From assembly GCF_004121075.1 (NCBI RefSeq), contig NZ_RHLN01000014.1, positions 23,023 to 87,022 of the forward strand: DNA of 64,000 bases, in the 5' to 3' direction. Below are positions 24,716-34,477 of the stretch, in pieces. The notes under the pieces were generated by a model, which saw only the letters and a program-made list of their open reading frames with translations, did no database searches and was not told the DNA's origin. Every line of letters begins with the position of its first letter. The stretch's first letter is position 1. The DNA is from Lutibacter sp. HS1-25. GTDB taxonomy: Bacteria; Bacteroidota; Bacteroidia; Flavobacteriales; Flavobacteriaceae. A program made the translations under genes and the position numbers.

Positions 24716-25588
24716 ATGAAAAAAATAGCAGCTTCAGAATTAATTTTAAATCCAGATGGTAGTGTTTATCATTTAAATTTAAAACCCGAAAATATTGCAA
24801 CAAATATCATTTTTGTTGGCGATCAAAATAGAGTATCTAAAATTACAGCTCATTTTGATGAAATTGAATTTGAAACTCAAAAAAGAGAATTTAAAACTGC
24901 TACCGGTAGTTATAAAGGTACTAGAATAAGTGTGATTTCAACAGGAATTGGACCCGACAATATTGATATTGTTATGAACGAGCTCGACGCTTTGTTTAAT
25001 ATTGATCTTGAAACTCGTACTATAAAACCAAAACATACGGCCTTAAATATTGTAAGAATTGGAACTTCAGGATCTTTACAAAATGATATTCCGGTTGATA
25101 GTTTTGTTTTAGCAAAATACGGTTTGGGCTTTGATGGTGTATTGCATTCCTACGATTGCGAACACATTTTAGATGCTGATTTTGAAAATGCTTTTATCAA
25201 ACACACCCAATGGAATAGCCGAAAAGCAAGACCTTACATTGTTAAAAACAGTGCAGTTTTAGAAAAAAAATTATCAAGTAATCAGGTTTTTTTAGGCGTA
25301 ACTGCAACTGCTGTTGGTTTTTATGGACCTCAGGGACGCGTGCTTCGTTTAGCGCTTGAAGATCCTCAGCTAAATAACAAAATTGACAGCTTTGAATATA
25401 ATGGACTTAGAATTACAAATCTGGAAATGGAAACATCAGCCATTTACGGTTTATCTAAATTATTAGGACACCATGCCTGTTCTATGAATGCGATTATTGC
25501 CAATCGTGCAAATGGTACTTTTAGTAAAGATCCTTATAAACCTGTAAATGATCTTATTGTTTACACCTTAAATAAATTAAGCGAATAA
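24716..25588 (+). CDS. Nucleoside phosphorylase, uridine phosphorylase-like
   Basis: 290 residues of the PNP/UDP phosphorylase family. Phosphorolyses a nucleoside to base and ribose 1-phosphate. Visible are NIIFVGDQNRVSKI at the N-terminus (phosphate-binding region), ISTGIGPDNIDIVMNELDAL, IVRIGTSGSLQNDIPVDSFV and the ribose-binding NLEMETSAIYGLSKLLGH. The substrate cannot be fixed from the motifs, although the Bacteroidota relatives are usually annotated as uridine phosphorylases. It starts two bases after yciH, so it is in the same operon. Confidence 0.85.
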   Translation: MKKIAASELILNPDGSVYHLNLKPENIATNIIFVGDQNRVSKITAHFDEIEFETQKREFKTATGSYKGTRISVISTGIGPDNIDIVMNELDALFNIDLETRTIKPKHTALNIVRIGTSGSLQNDIPVDSFVLAKYGLGFDGVLHSYDCEHILDADFENAFIKHTQWNSRKARPYIVKNSAVLEKKLSSNQVFLGVTATAVGFYGPQGRVLRLALEDPQLNNKIDSFEYNGLRITNLEMETSAIYGLSKLLGHHACSMNAIIANRANGTFSKDPYKPVNDLIVYTLNKLSE

Positions 25589-25637
25589 AAAATAAATTGT
25601 ATATTTCAGCGTTAAAATTATAATAAATACCATCAGA

Positions 25638-25793
25638 ATGAAAAAAACTGCTTTATATATCATAGGAATTACTTTAATAAGTTTAACTTTAATTAATTGT
25701 GGGTCTACCAAAAAAGGGTGTGGATTAAGTAGTGATGCAACTAAAATTGAACAAGTACCTACAGCACAAGCTTCATTGATTGCTGAAAAGTAA
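25638..25793 (+). CDS. Small lipoprotein
   Basis: 51 residues: MKKTALYIIGITLISLTLIN, then Cys of a lipobox (LINC) and a short tail with GSTKKGCGLSSDA. The mature part would be only about 31 residues, with two further nearby cysteines. The family is not recognised. It lies 49 bases after the phosphorylase and just before a strong terminator, which fits a real last gene in that unit. The signal peptide is convincing; the function is unknown. Confidence 0.65.
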   Translation: MKKTALYIIGITLISLTLINCGSTKKGCGLSSDATKIEQVPTAQASLIAEK

Positions 25794-25823
25794 TATTAAA
25801 TAACATATTATAACAAAATTAAA

Positions 25824-25849
25824 AAACCGCTTAAAAACGGTTTTTTTTT
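25824..25849 (+). terminator. Intrinsic terminator
   Basis: AAACCG, loop CTTAAAAA, CGGTTT, then a run of T. It closes the unit ending in the small lipoprotein. Confidence 0.8.
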
Positions 25850-25991
25850 GCAATTAATCATGTAATTTTGAATTCACCCCTACAGTACTAATTTCGTAAT
25901 TCGTTGTTTAATTAATTCAAACAGCCATTACCATAAAAACATTTTTACTTTGTAAATATGCCTTCAAAAAAAACTAGAAAAAGAAACACTT

Positions 25992-27047
25992 ATGAATGAA
26001 AAATTTATTTCAACTGCAAAAAAAATAAAAAATAAAATTTCGAGTTTAAGATTTGATCTTTACCACAAATACAGTGCAATAGATAGTTTAAAAGATGTTG
26101 TAGCAATTAAAGGAAAAACAGATCCTAAATTAATTAAGCTATCTAATGAATATGCTATTGATGTTTTAGGCTGGAAAGGCTATGCTCCCTGGCTTATTGT
26201 TTACAGCGCTTTTGCAGAAACTTTTAAAGAAGGTTGGATACCTGACAACTATTACGGTAAAATTGTTATTCCAAAAATTCAAGGCGATTACGGAAAGTTA
26301 TCTTTCTTAAAATCTATCACATATAAAATTTTTGATACTGATGTATTTCCTGATATCGGTTACTTTGCCAATGGATTATTTTATAAAAATAACTTTGAAA
26401 TTATTCAATCTATCGAAATTGTCGACTTTTTATTTAAAAAATCAAATAAAATTGTTTTTAAACTAGACCATTCAATGCAAGGTTTAGGGGTTTACTTTTT
26501 TGAAAAAGATTCATTTGACATTCATAAAATTAGCTCTTTAGGAAATGGTGTATTTCAAGAATTTATAGAACAACATGCTATTTTTAATGAGTTTATGCCT
26601 TCATCGGTAGCCACTATTAGAATAACAACCGTAATTGACAATCAGGGAGAACCTTCAGTAAGAGCTTGTTTTTTACGTCTTGGTCAAAAAAATGATACAC
26701 ACGTAAATAGCGTTTCGGATCTTGGAATTCCAATAGACCTTAAAACTGGTGAATTTGATGCGTTTGGATATGACAATTACTGGGGGCCAATGATTAAACA
26801 CCCTGATACTCAAGTATTATTTGCCAATAAAATAATTCCGCAATTTGATAAATGTCTATCAACTGCATTAGAACTTCAAAAATCTATGCCTTTGGTTAGA
26901 TGTATTGGCTGGGATATGATTGTAGACAAAAATGAAAAAATAAAGGTCATGGAATGGAATGGTTATGATACTGATATCAAGTTTTCTGAAGCTACACAAG
27001 GCCCTTGTTTTAAAGACTTAGGTTGGGAAAATTTGTGGAAAAAATAA
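25992..27047 (+). CDS. Sugar-transfer-associated ATP-grasp protein
   Basis: 351 residues. The central and C-terminal parts (about 110-345) have the character of the ATP-grasp_ST family (PF14397-like). Visible are IVFKLDHSMQGLGVYFF in the ATP-binding position, SSVATIRITTVIDNQGEPSVRACFLRLG, and the metal/ATP motif IGWDMIVDKNEKIKVMEWNGYD. Members are linked to polysaccharide synthesis and are thought to ligate a carboxylate to an amine. The substrate is unknown. The stop codon overlaps the start region of the following DUF1361 gene. A 13-codon reading frame (25958-25999) ends across this start codon and may be chance. Confidence 0.78.
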   Translation: MNEKFISTAKKIKNKISSLRFDLYHKYSAIDSLKDVVAIKGKTDPKLIKLSNEYAIDVLGWKGYAPWLIVYSAFAETFKEGWIPDNYYGKIVIPKIQGDYGKLSFLKSITYKIFDTDVFPDIGYFANGLFYKNNFEIIQSIEIVDFLFKKSNKIVFKLDHSMQGLGVYFFEKDSFDIHKISSLGNGVFQEFIEQHAIFNEFMPSSVATIRITTVIDNQGEPSVRACFLRLGQKNDTHVNSVSDLGIPIDLKTGEFDAFGYDNYWGPMIKHPDTQVLFANKIIPQFDKCLSTALELQKSMPLVRCIGWDMIVDKNEKIKVMEWNGYDTDIKFSEATQGPCFKDLGWENLWKK

Positions 27048-27055
27048 ATCGAGTG

Positions 27056-27727
27056 ATGATAGAATTATTAAAAAAAACAAATCGATTTTACGAAACATTA
27101 AGTTTGGGTTTATTAACCTTTTTATGTTTTTCATTTTCAGTATTTAGACTCTATTTTTCTGAAGATCCTGAAGTTATACCTCGTTTAAACTGGAATTTAT
27201 TTTTAGCTTTTATTCCTTGGTTTTTGACAAGTTTTTTAATGATCAATTCAAAATATAAAAAGAATAAAATTGTTATAGGAACCTTGCTGTTTTTTTGGCT
27301 GTTGTTTTTTCCAAATGCACCTTATATTCTTACAGATTTGATTCATTTAGAAGGCAAACAAAGTGTACAATTATGGTTTGATTTAATTTTGATTTTATCC
27401 TTTGCCTGGACTGGTTTGTTATTTGGGATACTGAGTTTAATGGATATCGAAAAATTATTAAACCAAGTAATGTCTAAAAAACGAGTCAATTTTATCATTG
27501 TTATCCTATTATTTATTGGCAGTTTTGGTGTTTATTTAGGTCGTTTTTTACGTTGGAATAGTTGGGATATTATAAGCAATCCTTTTGGTTTGATTTCTGA
27601 TATTGGTCTCAGAATTATCAATCCGTTTGAGTTTGCAAAAACTTGGGGAATGACTATTTTTATGGGACTTTTTCTAAATATGGTTTATTGGTCTTTAAAA
27701 ATTATTCAACATAAAAATAATAACTAA
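27056..27727 (+). CDS. DUF1361 integral membrane protein
   Basis: 223 residues from the chosen start. About six transmembrane helices and the family hallmark FFPNAPYILTDLIHL in the third helix region, followed by WFDLILILSFAWTGLLFG. DUF1361 has no known activity. An in-frame ATG at 27023 lies inside the ATP-grasp gene. 27056, nine bases after that gene's stop, gives the usual N-terminus (MIELLKKTNRFYETL). The tight spacing makes it one operon with the ATP-grasp gene. Confidence 0.85.
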   Translation: MIELLKKTNRFYETLSLGLLTFLCFSFSVFRLYFSEDPEVIPRLNWNLFLAFIPWFLTSFLMINSKYKKNKIVIGTLLFFWLLFFPNAPYILTDLIHLEGKQSVQLWFDLILILSFAWTGLLFGILSLMDIEKLLNQVMSKKRVNFIIVILLFIGSFGVYLGRFLRWNSWDIISNPFGLISDIGLRIINPFEFAKTWGMTIFMGLFLNMVYWSLKIIQHKNNN

Positions 27728-27769
27728 TTATTTTAAGAAGTGTTATTTTTATCTAAAACCAATTAAATT

Positions 27770-27988
27770 ATGAGTTTAATTACCATAAAGACATCGCATT
27801 TTGAAACAGAACTTATCATACTTCGTAGTCGATTAGAATCTGAAGGTATCAAATGCTATTTAAAAAATGAATTTACAACCCAAATTATGAATCATATGGC
27901 AACTTTTGAAGTAGAGCTTCAAGTGTCTGATTTGGATGTTGAGAAAGCCAAAAAAATATTGTCAGCTATTGAAAATAGCTCAATTTAA
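27770..27988 (+). CDS. DUF2007 domain protein (putative signal-transducing protein)
   Basis: 72 residues. Starts MSLITIKTSHFETELIILRSRLESEGIKCYLKNE and ends VELQVSDLDVEKAKKIL, the standard DUF2007 pattern of a small ferredoxin-like fold. Family members are cytoplasmic and of unknown function. The start follows the DUF1361 gene by 42 bases and a terminator follows the gene. Confidence 0.82.
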   Translation: MSLITIKTSHFETELIILRSRLESEGIKCYLKNEFTTQIMNHMATFEVELQVSDLDVEKAKKILSAIENSSI

Positions 27989-28026
27989 TTCCTATTTCAA
28001 ATACATTTAGCTAAGAAAAAACAATA

Positions 28027-28065
28027 AAAAAACCCGTTTAAAAAGATTCTTTAAACTGGTTTTTT
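28027..28065. terminator. Bidirectional intrinsic terminator
   Basis: AAAAAACCCGTTTA and TTTAAACTGGTTTTTT pair with one mismatch around a central AAAAGATTC. It lies between the convergent DUF2007 and prohibitin-like genes. Confidence 0.8.
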
Positions 28066-28081
28066 AATTAAATATTGAATA

Positions 28082-28915
28082 TTATTGATTTCCTAAAATT
28101 ATTGGTAAACCATCTTTACCACTTCCAATAACAATTACTTTACTGTTTGGAGAATTAGACAACTGCATTGTAGCTTCTATTCCTTTATCTTGTAAAATTT
28201 TATCGGTTAAAGAAGCACTTAAAATTTTATTTGCATCAGCTTTACCTTGTGCCTCAATAATTTGTTTTTCAGCTTCTTTGGCTGCAGTTACCAATCTAAA
28301 TTCGTATTCTAACGATTCTTGCTCTTGTTTTAATTTACTTTCAATAGCGGTTTTAATGGTAGTTGGTAATGCAACATCTCTAACTAAAATCGAATTTAAT
28401 TGAATAAATTGTGGTTCTACAATTTTTTTAGTTTCTTCATAAATTTCTGCCTGAATAGCATCTCTTTTTGTAGAATATAATTGCTCTGGCGTATAACGTC
28501 CAACTACACTTCTGGTTGCCGATCTTACTGCTGGAACAATAACACTGTTTAAATAATCTGTTCCTCTTGTTTGATGTAATAATCCAACTGTTACAGCTGT
28601 AGGCTGATATAATACAGAAGCATCTAATTTAATTTCAAGACCATTTGAAGAAAGTACAGACATATCCTTTTCTAATAATTCCTGTTGTCTTACGTTATAA
28701 ACATATACTTTATTCCAAGGAGCCACAATGTGAAAACCTTCACCTAAAGGAGCTTCTTTTGTTACTACACCGCCATCAAAAGTTTTGTAAAGTACACCTA
28801 CTTCACCTGAACCAATTGTAACTGCAGATTTAAATAAAAATATAATTACTATAAAACCTACTATTATTATAGGAATCAATGTTTTTGGAAATTGTAATTG
28901 TGCGTTATTGTTCAT
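28082..28915 (-). CDS. Prohibitin family SPFH/band 7 protein
   Basis: 277 residues. One N-terminal membrane helix (about 13-33) is followed by a band 7 domain (about 35-215) with GSGEVGVLYKTFDGGVV, LGEGFHIVAPWNKVYVYNVRQQE and VVGRYTPEQLYSTKRDAI, closest to prohibitins. A coiled-coil tail (about 205-245) is rich in Glu, Lys and Ala (KQEQESLEYEFRLVTAAKEAE). Such proteins form large ring oligomers in the inner membrane that organise membrane proteases or lipid domains. It is preceded by a -7 element at 28942-28949 and is a single-gene unit. Confidence 0.88.
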   Translation of the reverse strand: MNNNAQLQFPKTLIPIIIVGFIVIIFLFKSAVTIGSGEVGVLYKTFDGGVVTKEAPLGEGFHIVAPWNKVYVYNVRQQELLEKDMSVLSSNGLEIKLDASVLYQPTAVTVGLLHQTRGTDYLNSVIVPAVRSATRSVVGRYTPEQLYSTKRDAIQAEIYEETKKIVEPQFIQLNSILVRDVALPTTIKTAIESKLKQEQESLEYEFRLVTAAKEAEKQIIEAQGKADANKILSASLTDKILQDKGIEATMQLSNSPNSKVIVIGSGKDGLPIILGNQ

Positions 28916-28941
28916 TTTTGTATTTAATTTGTTAATTTATT

Positions 28942-28949
28942 CAAAAATA
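28942..28949 (-). promoter_or_regulatory. Promoter -7 element of the prohibitin-like gene
   Basis: Minus-strand TATTTTTG matches TAnnTTTG and lies 26 bases upstream of the start codon. Confidence 0.5.
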
Positions 28950-28994
28950 CGAAACTATGTGCATTAAAATTACTTTTAGCTGTTTTTATTGATG

Positions 28995-30149
28995 CTATTC
29001 ATCACTACCCGCTTCAACAGGAATAAAAGCTCCTTTTATTAAAATATCTTTATCTTTTAAAGTGGCTTCGGCATCTAAAATCTCAGTCCATTCTTCATCT
29101 TTTAAACCTATTTTAACCAACATTTTCTCAAAATAATAATTTTTTTCATCACTTTTATTTAACACCAAAATATAATATTGACCATTTTCTTCCAAAGCAG
29201 CTTGAGAAGGTATTGCTATTTTTTCAATTTCATCAGTCACAATTTCGGCTTCAACAAACATACCCACCAAAAACGATTCATTTTCTTGTTCTAAATGTCC
29301 GTGAACTTTTACTGTTCTGTTTGTTTCATCAATTGCTTTACCTATTAAATGCACTTCACCGGTAAACGTTTCAGCAGAATTTTCGGGTAAATTAAATATT
29401 ATTTTCTGCCCTTCTTTTACTTTTAAAACATCCTTTTCAAAGATAACCAACTCAATATGTTTGTGTTCATCATTAATAATTTCAAGCAATACATCGCTTT
29501 CATTCATAAATTTCCCAACACTGGTATTTACTTTACTTATTGTACCATTAATAGGCGCATAAATAGCAATGGTACTGCTAAACTTGCCATCTTTAACTGT
29601 TGAAGGATTGATATTTAACATTCGTAATTTATGTTCCAATCCATTGTATTTAGCCAAAGCTGTTTTATAGTCACTTTCTGCTTTTAGATAATTTTTTTCT
29701 GAAGTAATTTTTTCATCAAATAAGGTTTTCTGACGCGTATATTCACTTTTTAGATAATTTAAAGATACTTGAATTTCTAAAAAGTTTTGCTGAATTTCAA
29801 TAAAATCTGGGTTTTCTAAAGTTAAAAGCAATTGTCCTTTATCAACTTTATCGCCAATAAGTAAATTTGAAACCTTTACATAACCACCAATAACATTACT
29901 TACCATTGCTTTATTACTTGGAGGCACATCTATAAAACCATTGGTTTTTATACCTTTTGTAAAATTATGCGCACTTATTTTTCCCAATTCCATATGCATA
30001 TATTTAAATTGTTCTGCTGAAATGGTGATTGAATTAGAAACTACTTCATTAATTTCTTTATTTTCGTTTGATTTTTTTGATGAATCACAAGCTGTAAAAA
30101 CAGTTGCAATTAATGTAAAAAACAAGATTTTAAATATATATTTTTTCAT
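28995..30149 (-). CDS. RND efflux periplasmic adaptor, CusB/CzcB type lipoprotein
   Basis: 384 residues. The signal peptide has a lipobox (IATVFTACDSS). The membrane-fusion layout is visible: N-terminal strands with SNVIGGYVKVSNLLIGDKVDKGQLLLTLEN (half lipoyl domain), a helical hairpin (about 125-180), a second lipoyl half with IAPINGTISKVNTSVGKF-like sequence, then the beta-barrel domain. It links the inner-membrane pump to the outer-membrane channel, both encoded by the gene two bases upstream. The close homologues export copper, silver, cobalt, zinc or cadmium; the metal cannot be told from the sequence. Confidence 0.88.
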   Translation of the reverse strand: MKKYIFKILFFTLIATVFTACDSSKKSNENKEINEVVSNSITISAEQFKYMHMELGKISAHNFTKGIKTNGFIDVPPSNKAMVSNVIGGYVKVSNLLIGDKVDKGQLLLTLENPDFIEIQQNFLEIQVSLNYLKSEYTRQKTLFDEKITSEKNYLKAESDYKTALAKYNGLEHKLRMLNINPSTVKDGKFSSTIAIYAPINGTISKVNTSVGKFMNESDVLLEIINDEHKHIELVIFEKDVLKVKEGQKIIFNLPENSAETFTGEVHLIGKAIDETNRTVKVHGHLEQENESFLVGMFVEAEIVTDEIEKIAIPSQAALEENGQYYILVLNKSDEKNYYFEKMLVKIGLKDEEWTEILDAEATLKDKDILIKGAFIPVEAGSDE

Positions 30150-30151
30150 TT

Positions 30152-33100
30152 TTATAAGTTTAAATAATTGATATCCAATACTATTTGATTGTGTAAGTTT
30201 AAATTTGTTAAATAATCGATATTGATTTTGTTAGCAGTTTCTATGCTTTGTATGTATTGAAAAAAATCTATTTCACCATTTTTATAACTTTGCGTGGCAG
30301 TTTTTAAAATTTCTAAAGACAATTTTTTTCCACTTTCATTATAATAAGATAGCTCTGCCTTACTTCGCTCTAATTTTTGCAATAAATTATAATACACAGT
30401 CTGTAATTCAATATCAATAGCCAATGCAGTTTCTTGCGCAATATCCTCTTCAATTTTAGCTGCTGAAATTTTTGATGAATTTCCGAAGAAAAACAAAGGA
30501 ACACTTATACCCGCCTGAAAACTATTGACCGAATTATTTAAATTTAAATTTCTGCTGTTGAAATAATTAAAATCTAAATCGGGTAACAACTGCTGATTTT
30601 CAACTCCTTTTTTTGCCTTTAACAATTGACTATTTTCTGCATAATACTGGTTTATTAAATGTGAACTTAACTCAACTTCCTGAACATCAAGCTTGTTTAA
30701 TTTTTGATCCAAAACAACAAACTTTTCTTCACTTTGAATTAAAGTGTAAAAATCTTGATAAGCAATATTGATATCGTTTTTAAGCTGACTCAATTGTGTT
30801 GCATACTCTTTGTATTTAGATTGAGCAGTAATCATTTCTAAATAATTTGTTTCGCCCAATTCAAATTTTCTTTTACTGGCATTTGAAAAATTTTGATATA
30901 AACTATCTATTAATTTTATATAATTCAGTTTTTCATTTAAATAAACAACATGGTAATAAGCTTTAGAAATATCTTTTATCAGGTTGTTTTTAGAAATTTC
31001 AAAAGCAATTCCCTCCATATTGGTTTTAATAATGTTCGTTTTTTTACGAGCAAAATAAACCGAAGGAAACTCAATACTTTGCGAAACACCAAAAGTTTTA
31101 TAAGGTTCACCGCCAAAGGTTAAATTTGTTTTATCGTCTAAATAATAAACTTGGGTTTTATTGATATTAAAAGCACTGTTTTTTAATTTATCGCTTTTTT
31201 CAACCTCTAACTTCGCTATATTTAATTGTTTATTATTTTCAATACCCATTTTAATAGCTTCATTTAAGTCAATAAATTTTGCTTGAGAAAAACCAACAAC
31301 AGGCATTAAAAACAGCAATAATATCAAGGTTTTTGGACTTCCTTTTCTACTCAGTTTTATTTTTTTTGTTTCAAACAAAGCATACAAAACTGGTAAAACA
31401 ACTAAGGTTAAAACTGTTGCTGTAATTAAACCTCCAATTACAACCGTGGCCAAAGGCCTTTGAACTTCAGCACCTGCATTGGTTGATATTGCCATTGGCA
31501 AAAATCCCAAAGCCGCAGCAGCAGCCGTTAGTATCACTGGTCGTAAACGCTCTTTAGTACCTTTTAAAATTCGTTCGTAAACATTATCCATACCATGTGC
31601 TTTTAATTCTTTTAAATGTTCAATTAATACAATACCATTTAATACCGCAATACCAAATAAGGCAATAAAACCAACCCCTGCTGAAATACTAAAAGGCAAA
31701 CCTCTTAACCATAAAAACAATACACCACCCACTGCTGATAAAGGAATTGCTGAAAAAATCATCACCGCATCTTTTATAGAGTTAAAAGCAAAATGAAGCA
31801 TGATAAAAATTAAAAACAATGCAATAGGAACAGCCAATTTTAAACGGGCTTTGGCACTGTTTAAATTTTCAAACTGTCCGCCATATGAAACCGTATAACC
31901 AACAGGTAATTTAACACTGCTATTAATAATTTTTTGTACATCTTCAACAACAGATTGCATATCTCTGTTTCTAACATTGATACCTATCACAATACGTCTT
32001 TTAGTTTGATCTCTTGAGATTTTTGCAGGACCTTTGGTATAGGCAATATTGGCGACTTCGTTTAAAGGAACTTTTGTACCAATTGGAGTATCTACATACA
32101 GATTTTTAAGGTTTTCAATATTTTTTCTATAATCAGCATCTAACCTAACAACCAAATCAAATCTGCGTTCACCTTCAAACACATTTCCAATAGTTTGTCC
32201 GGCAAAAGCCATTTGCACAACCTGATTCAAATCTTGAATATTTAATCCGTAACGCGCTACTTTTTCACGATTGTAAGTAACTGTCATTTGTGGCAAACCA
32301 TCAATTTTTTCGACAATAATATCTGAAGCCCCTTCAACATTTGAAATTTTTCCTTTAATTTCATCGGCCAATGCAGCTAAAACACCTAAATCTTCACCAA
32401 AAATTTTCACAGCAACATCTGCCCTTACACCTGTAATAAGCTCGTTAAAACGCATTTCAATTGGTTGGGTAAATTCATAATCAATTCCAGGAATAATGGC
32501 TAATTTTTCTTTGAATTTATCGGCCAATTCATCTTTTGAATCAGCAGAAACCCATTCAGATTTTGGTTTCAATTTTATAATAATATCACTTTCTTCCATA
32601 GACATAGGGTCTGTAGGAACTTCAGCGGCACCAATTCTTGAAACTACTTGGTCTACTTCGGGAAAATTTGCCAATAAAATTTGTTCAATTTGCGTAGTTA
32701 TTTCAACAGTTTTACTTAATGAAGTTCCTGTTTTTAATACAGGTTGAATCACAAAATCACCTTCATCTAAAGTTGGAATAAACTCACCACCCATTCTGCT
32801 AAACAAAATTACTGTTGAAACCAATAAAACCATAGCTGCTGTTATCACGAATTTTTTATGATACAAAGCCCATTTAATTGTAGGTTCGTATAACTTATAA
32901 AAGAAATTCATAAGTCGTTTAGAAACATTGTTTTTAGTTTGTTTTTCGGGTTTTAAAAAGATAGAAGAAATTACCGGAACGTAGGTAAAACACAAAAACA
33001 TGGCGCCAATTAAAGCAAAACTAAATGCCATAGCCATTGGTTTAAACATTTTACCCTCAACACCACTTAGCGAAAGAATTGGAATAAAAACGATTAAAAT

Positions 33101-34477
33101 AATTAACTGTCCAAAAATTGCAGAAGTCATCATTTTAGAACTACTTTGATATGTAATTTTATCAATATTTTCTTGCCTTTCTTGTGAAGATAACAACATC
33201 AATTCATTTCTATTATTGGTAATTTTATAGGCAATATATTCTACAATAATTACAGCTCCATCAATTATAATCCCAAAGTCAATAGCACCTAAACTCATTA
33301 AATTGGCGTCAATACCAAAAATGTACATCATAGACAATGTAAAAAGTAAAGACAAAGGAATAACGGATGCCACTACCAAACCAGATCGCAAACTGCCCAA
33401 TAATAAAATAACCACAAAAATTACAATAATAATACCTATAATTAAGTTTTCAGAAATTGTAAATGTTGTTTTTTCAATCAGTTCACTACGTTCTAAAAAA
33501 CCGTTGATAAAAACACCTTCTGGCAATGTTTTTTGAATTTCGGCTACACGCTGTTTAACAGCTTCAATAACTTTGTTTGAATCGCCATCTTTTAACATCA
33601 TTACCTGCCCTAAAACCTTCTCACCTTCTCCATTACCTGTAATTGCACCAAAACGGTTGGCATACCCGTATTTTACTTCGGCAACATCTTTAATTAAAAC
33701 AGGAACACCTTCAACATTTTTAATTACAATGTTTTGAATATCTTCAACAGATTTTATCAAACCTCCACCACGAACAAAAAAACTTTCACTGGTTTTTTCA
33801 ATATATCCGCCACCAGAAACACTGTTGTTTTTTTCCAAAGCGTCTAAAATTTGAACTGAAGCAATGCTCATAGATTTTAACTTTTCAGGATTTAAAGCAA
33901 CTTCATATTGCTTTAAAAATCCACCCCATGTATTTACTTCTACAACACCTGGTATGCCTGAAAGTTGTCTTTTAACAACCCAATCCTGAATTGTTCTTAG
34001 CTCCATAGGCGTGTATTTGTCTTTATACCCAGGCTTTGTGTCTAGAATATATTGATAAATTTCACCCAAACCCGTAGTAATTGGCCCCATTTCAGGTGCT
34101 CCAAAACCATCTGGTATTTTTTCGGCAGCCGATTTAATTTTTTCAGCAATAAGTTGCCTTGGTAAATACGTACCCAAATTATCATCAAAAACAATGGTTA
34201 CAACCGATAGTCCAAATTTTGAAACCGATCGTATTTCTTGTACACCTGGTAAATTAGCCATTTCTAATTCTACCGGATAGGTAATAAATTGCTCAACATC
34301 TTGGGTTGATAAGTTTCTGGAAGTTGTTATTACCTGAACCTGATTATTTGTAATATCTGGCACAGCGCCAATTGGAATTTGAGTAATAGAAAACAGACCA
34401 AACCCAACAATGGCAGTAGTAATTAAGATAACAATAAGCTTGTTATCAATGCTTAGTTTAATAATTTTTGTTAACAT
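30152..34477 (-). CDS. CusA/CzcA heavy-metal RND pump fused to a TolC-like outer membrane channel
   Basis: 1441 residues from the preferred start MLTKIIKLSIDNKLIVIL. Residues 1 to about 1030 form a heavy-metal RND permease with twelve membrane helices and two porter loops. Visible are IPIGAVPDITNNQVQV, GGYIEKTSE, DFGIIIDGAVIIVE in helix 4 (acidic proton-relay residue) and GVRADVAVKIFGEDL. From about 1040 a second signal-like hydrophobic stretch (LILLLFLMPVVGFSQ) leads into a TolC-type channel domain with LNEAIKMGIENNKQLNIA and long coiled helices. Inner- and outer-membrane parts are thus made as one chain and may be cleaved. A further upstream ATG at 34516 gives a poor N-terminus. Confidence 0.9.
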   Translation of the reverse strand: MLTKIIKLSIDNKLIVILITTAIVGFGLFSITQIPIGAVPDITNNQVQVITTSRNLSTQDVEQFITYPVELEMANLPGVQEIRSVSKFGLSVVTIVFDDNLGTYLPRQLIAEKIKSAAEKIPDGFGAPEMGPITTGLGEIYQYILDTKPGYKDKYTPMELRTIQDWVVKRQLSGIPGVVEVNTWGGFLKQYEVALNPEKLKSMSIASVQILDALEKNNSVSGGGYIEKTSESFFVRGGGLIKSVEDIQNIVIKNVEGVPVLIKDVAEVKYGYANRFGAITGNGEGEKVLGQVMMLKDGDSNKVIEAVKQRVAEIQKTLPEGVFINGFLERSELIEKTTFTISENLIIGIIIVIFVVILLLGSLRSGLVVASVIPLSLLFTLSMMYIFGIDANLMSLGAIDFGIIIDGAVIIVEYIAYKITNNRNELMLLSSQERQENIDKITYQSSSKMMTSAIFGQLIILIVFIPILSLSGVEGKMFKPMAMAFSFALIGAMFLCFTYVPVISSIFLKPEKQTKNNVSKRLMNFFYKLYEPTIKWALYHKKFVITAAMVLLVSTVILFSRMGGEFIPTLDEGDFVIQPVLKTGTSLSKTVEITTQIEQILLANFPEVDQVVSRIGAAEVPTDPMSMEESDIIIKLKPKSEWVSADSKDELADKFKEKLAIIPGIDYEFTQPIEMRFNELITGVRADVAVKIFGEDLGVLAALADEIKGKISNVEGASDIIVEKIDGLPQMTVTYNREKVARYGLNIQDLNQVVQMAFAGQTIGNVFEGERRFDLVVRLDADYRKNIENLKNLYVDTPIGTKVPLNEVANIAYTKGPAKISRDQTKRRIVIGINVRNRDMQSVVEDVQKIINSSVKLPVGYTVSYGGQFENLNSAKARLKLAVPIALFLIFIMLHFAFNSIKDAVMIFSAIPLSAVGGVLFLWLRGLPFSISAGVGFIALFGIAVLNGIVLIEHLKELKAHGMDNVYERILKGTKERLRPVILTAAAAALGFLPMAISTNAGAEVQRPLATVVIGGLITATVLTLVVLPVLYALFETKKIKLSRKGSPKTLILLLFLMPVVGFSQAKFIDLNEAIKMGIENNKQLNIAKLEVEKSDKLKNSAFNINKTQVYYLDDKTNLTFGGEPYKTFGVSQSIEFPSVYFARKKTNIIKTNMEGIAFEISKNNLIKDISKAYYHVVYLNEKLNYIKLIDSLYQNFSNASKRKFELGETNYLEMITAQSKYKEYATQLSQLKNDINIAYQDFYTLIQSEEKFVVLDQKLNKLDVQEVELSSHLINQYYAENSQLLKAKKGVENQQLLPDLDFNYFNSRNLNLNNSVNSFQAGISVPLFFFGNSSKISAAKIEEDIAQETALAIDIELQTVYYNLLQKLERSKAELSYYNESGKKLSLEILKTATQSYKNGEIDFFQYIQSIETANKINIDYLTNLNLHNQIVLDINYLNL

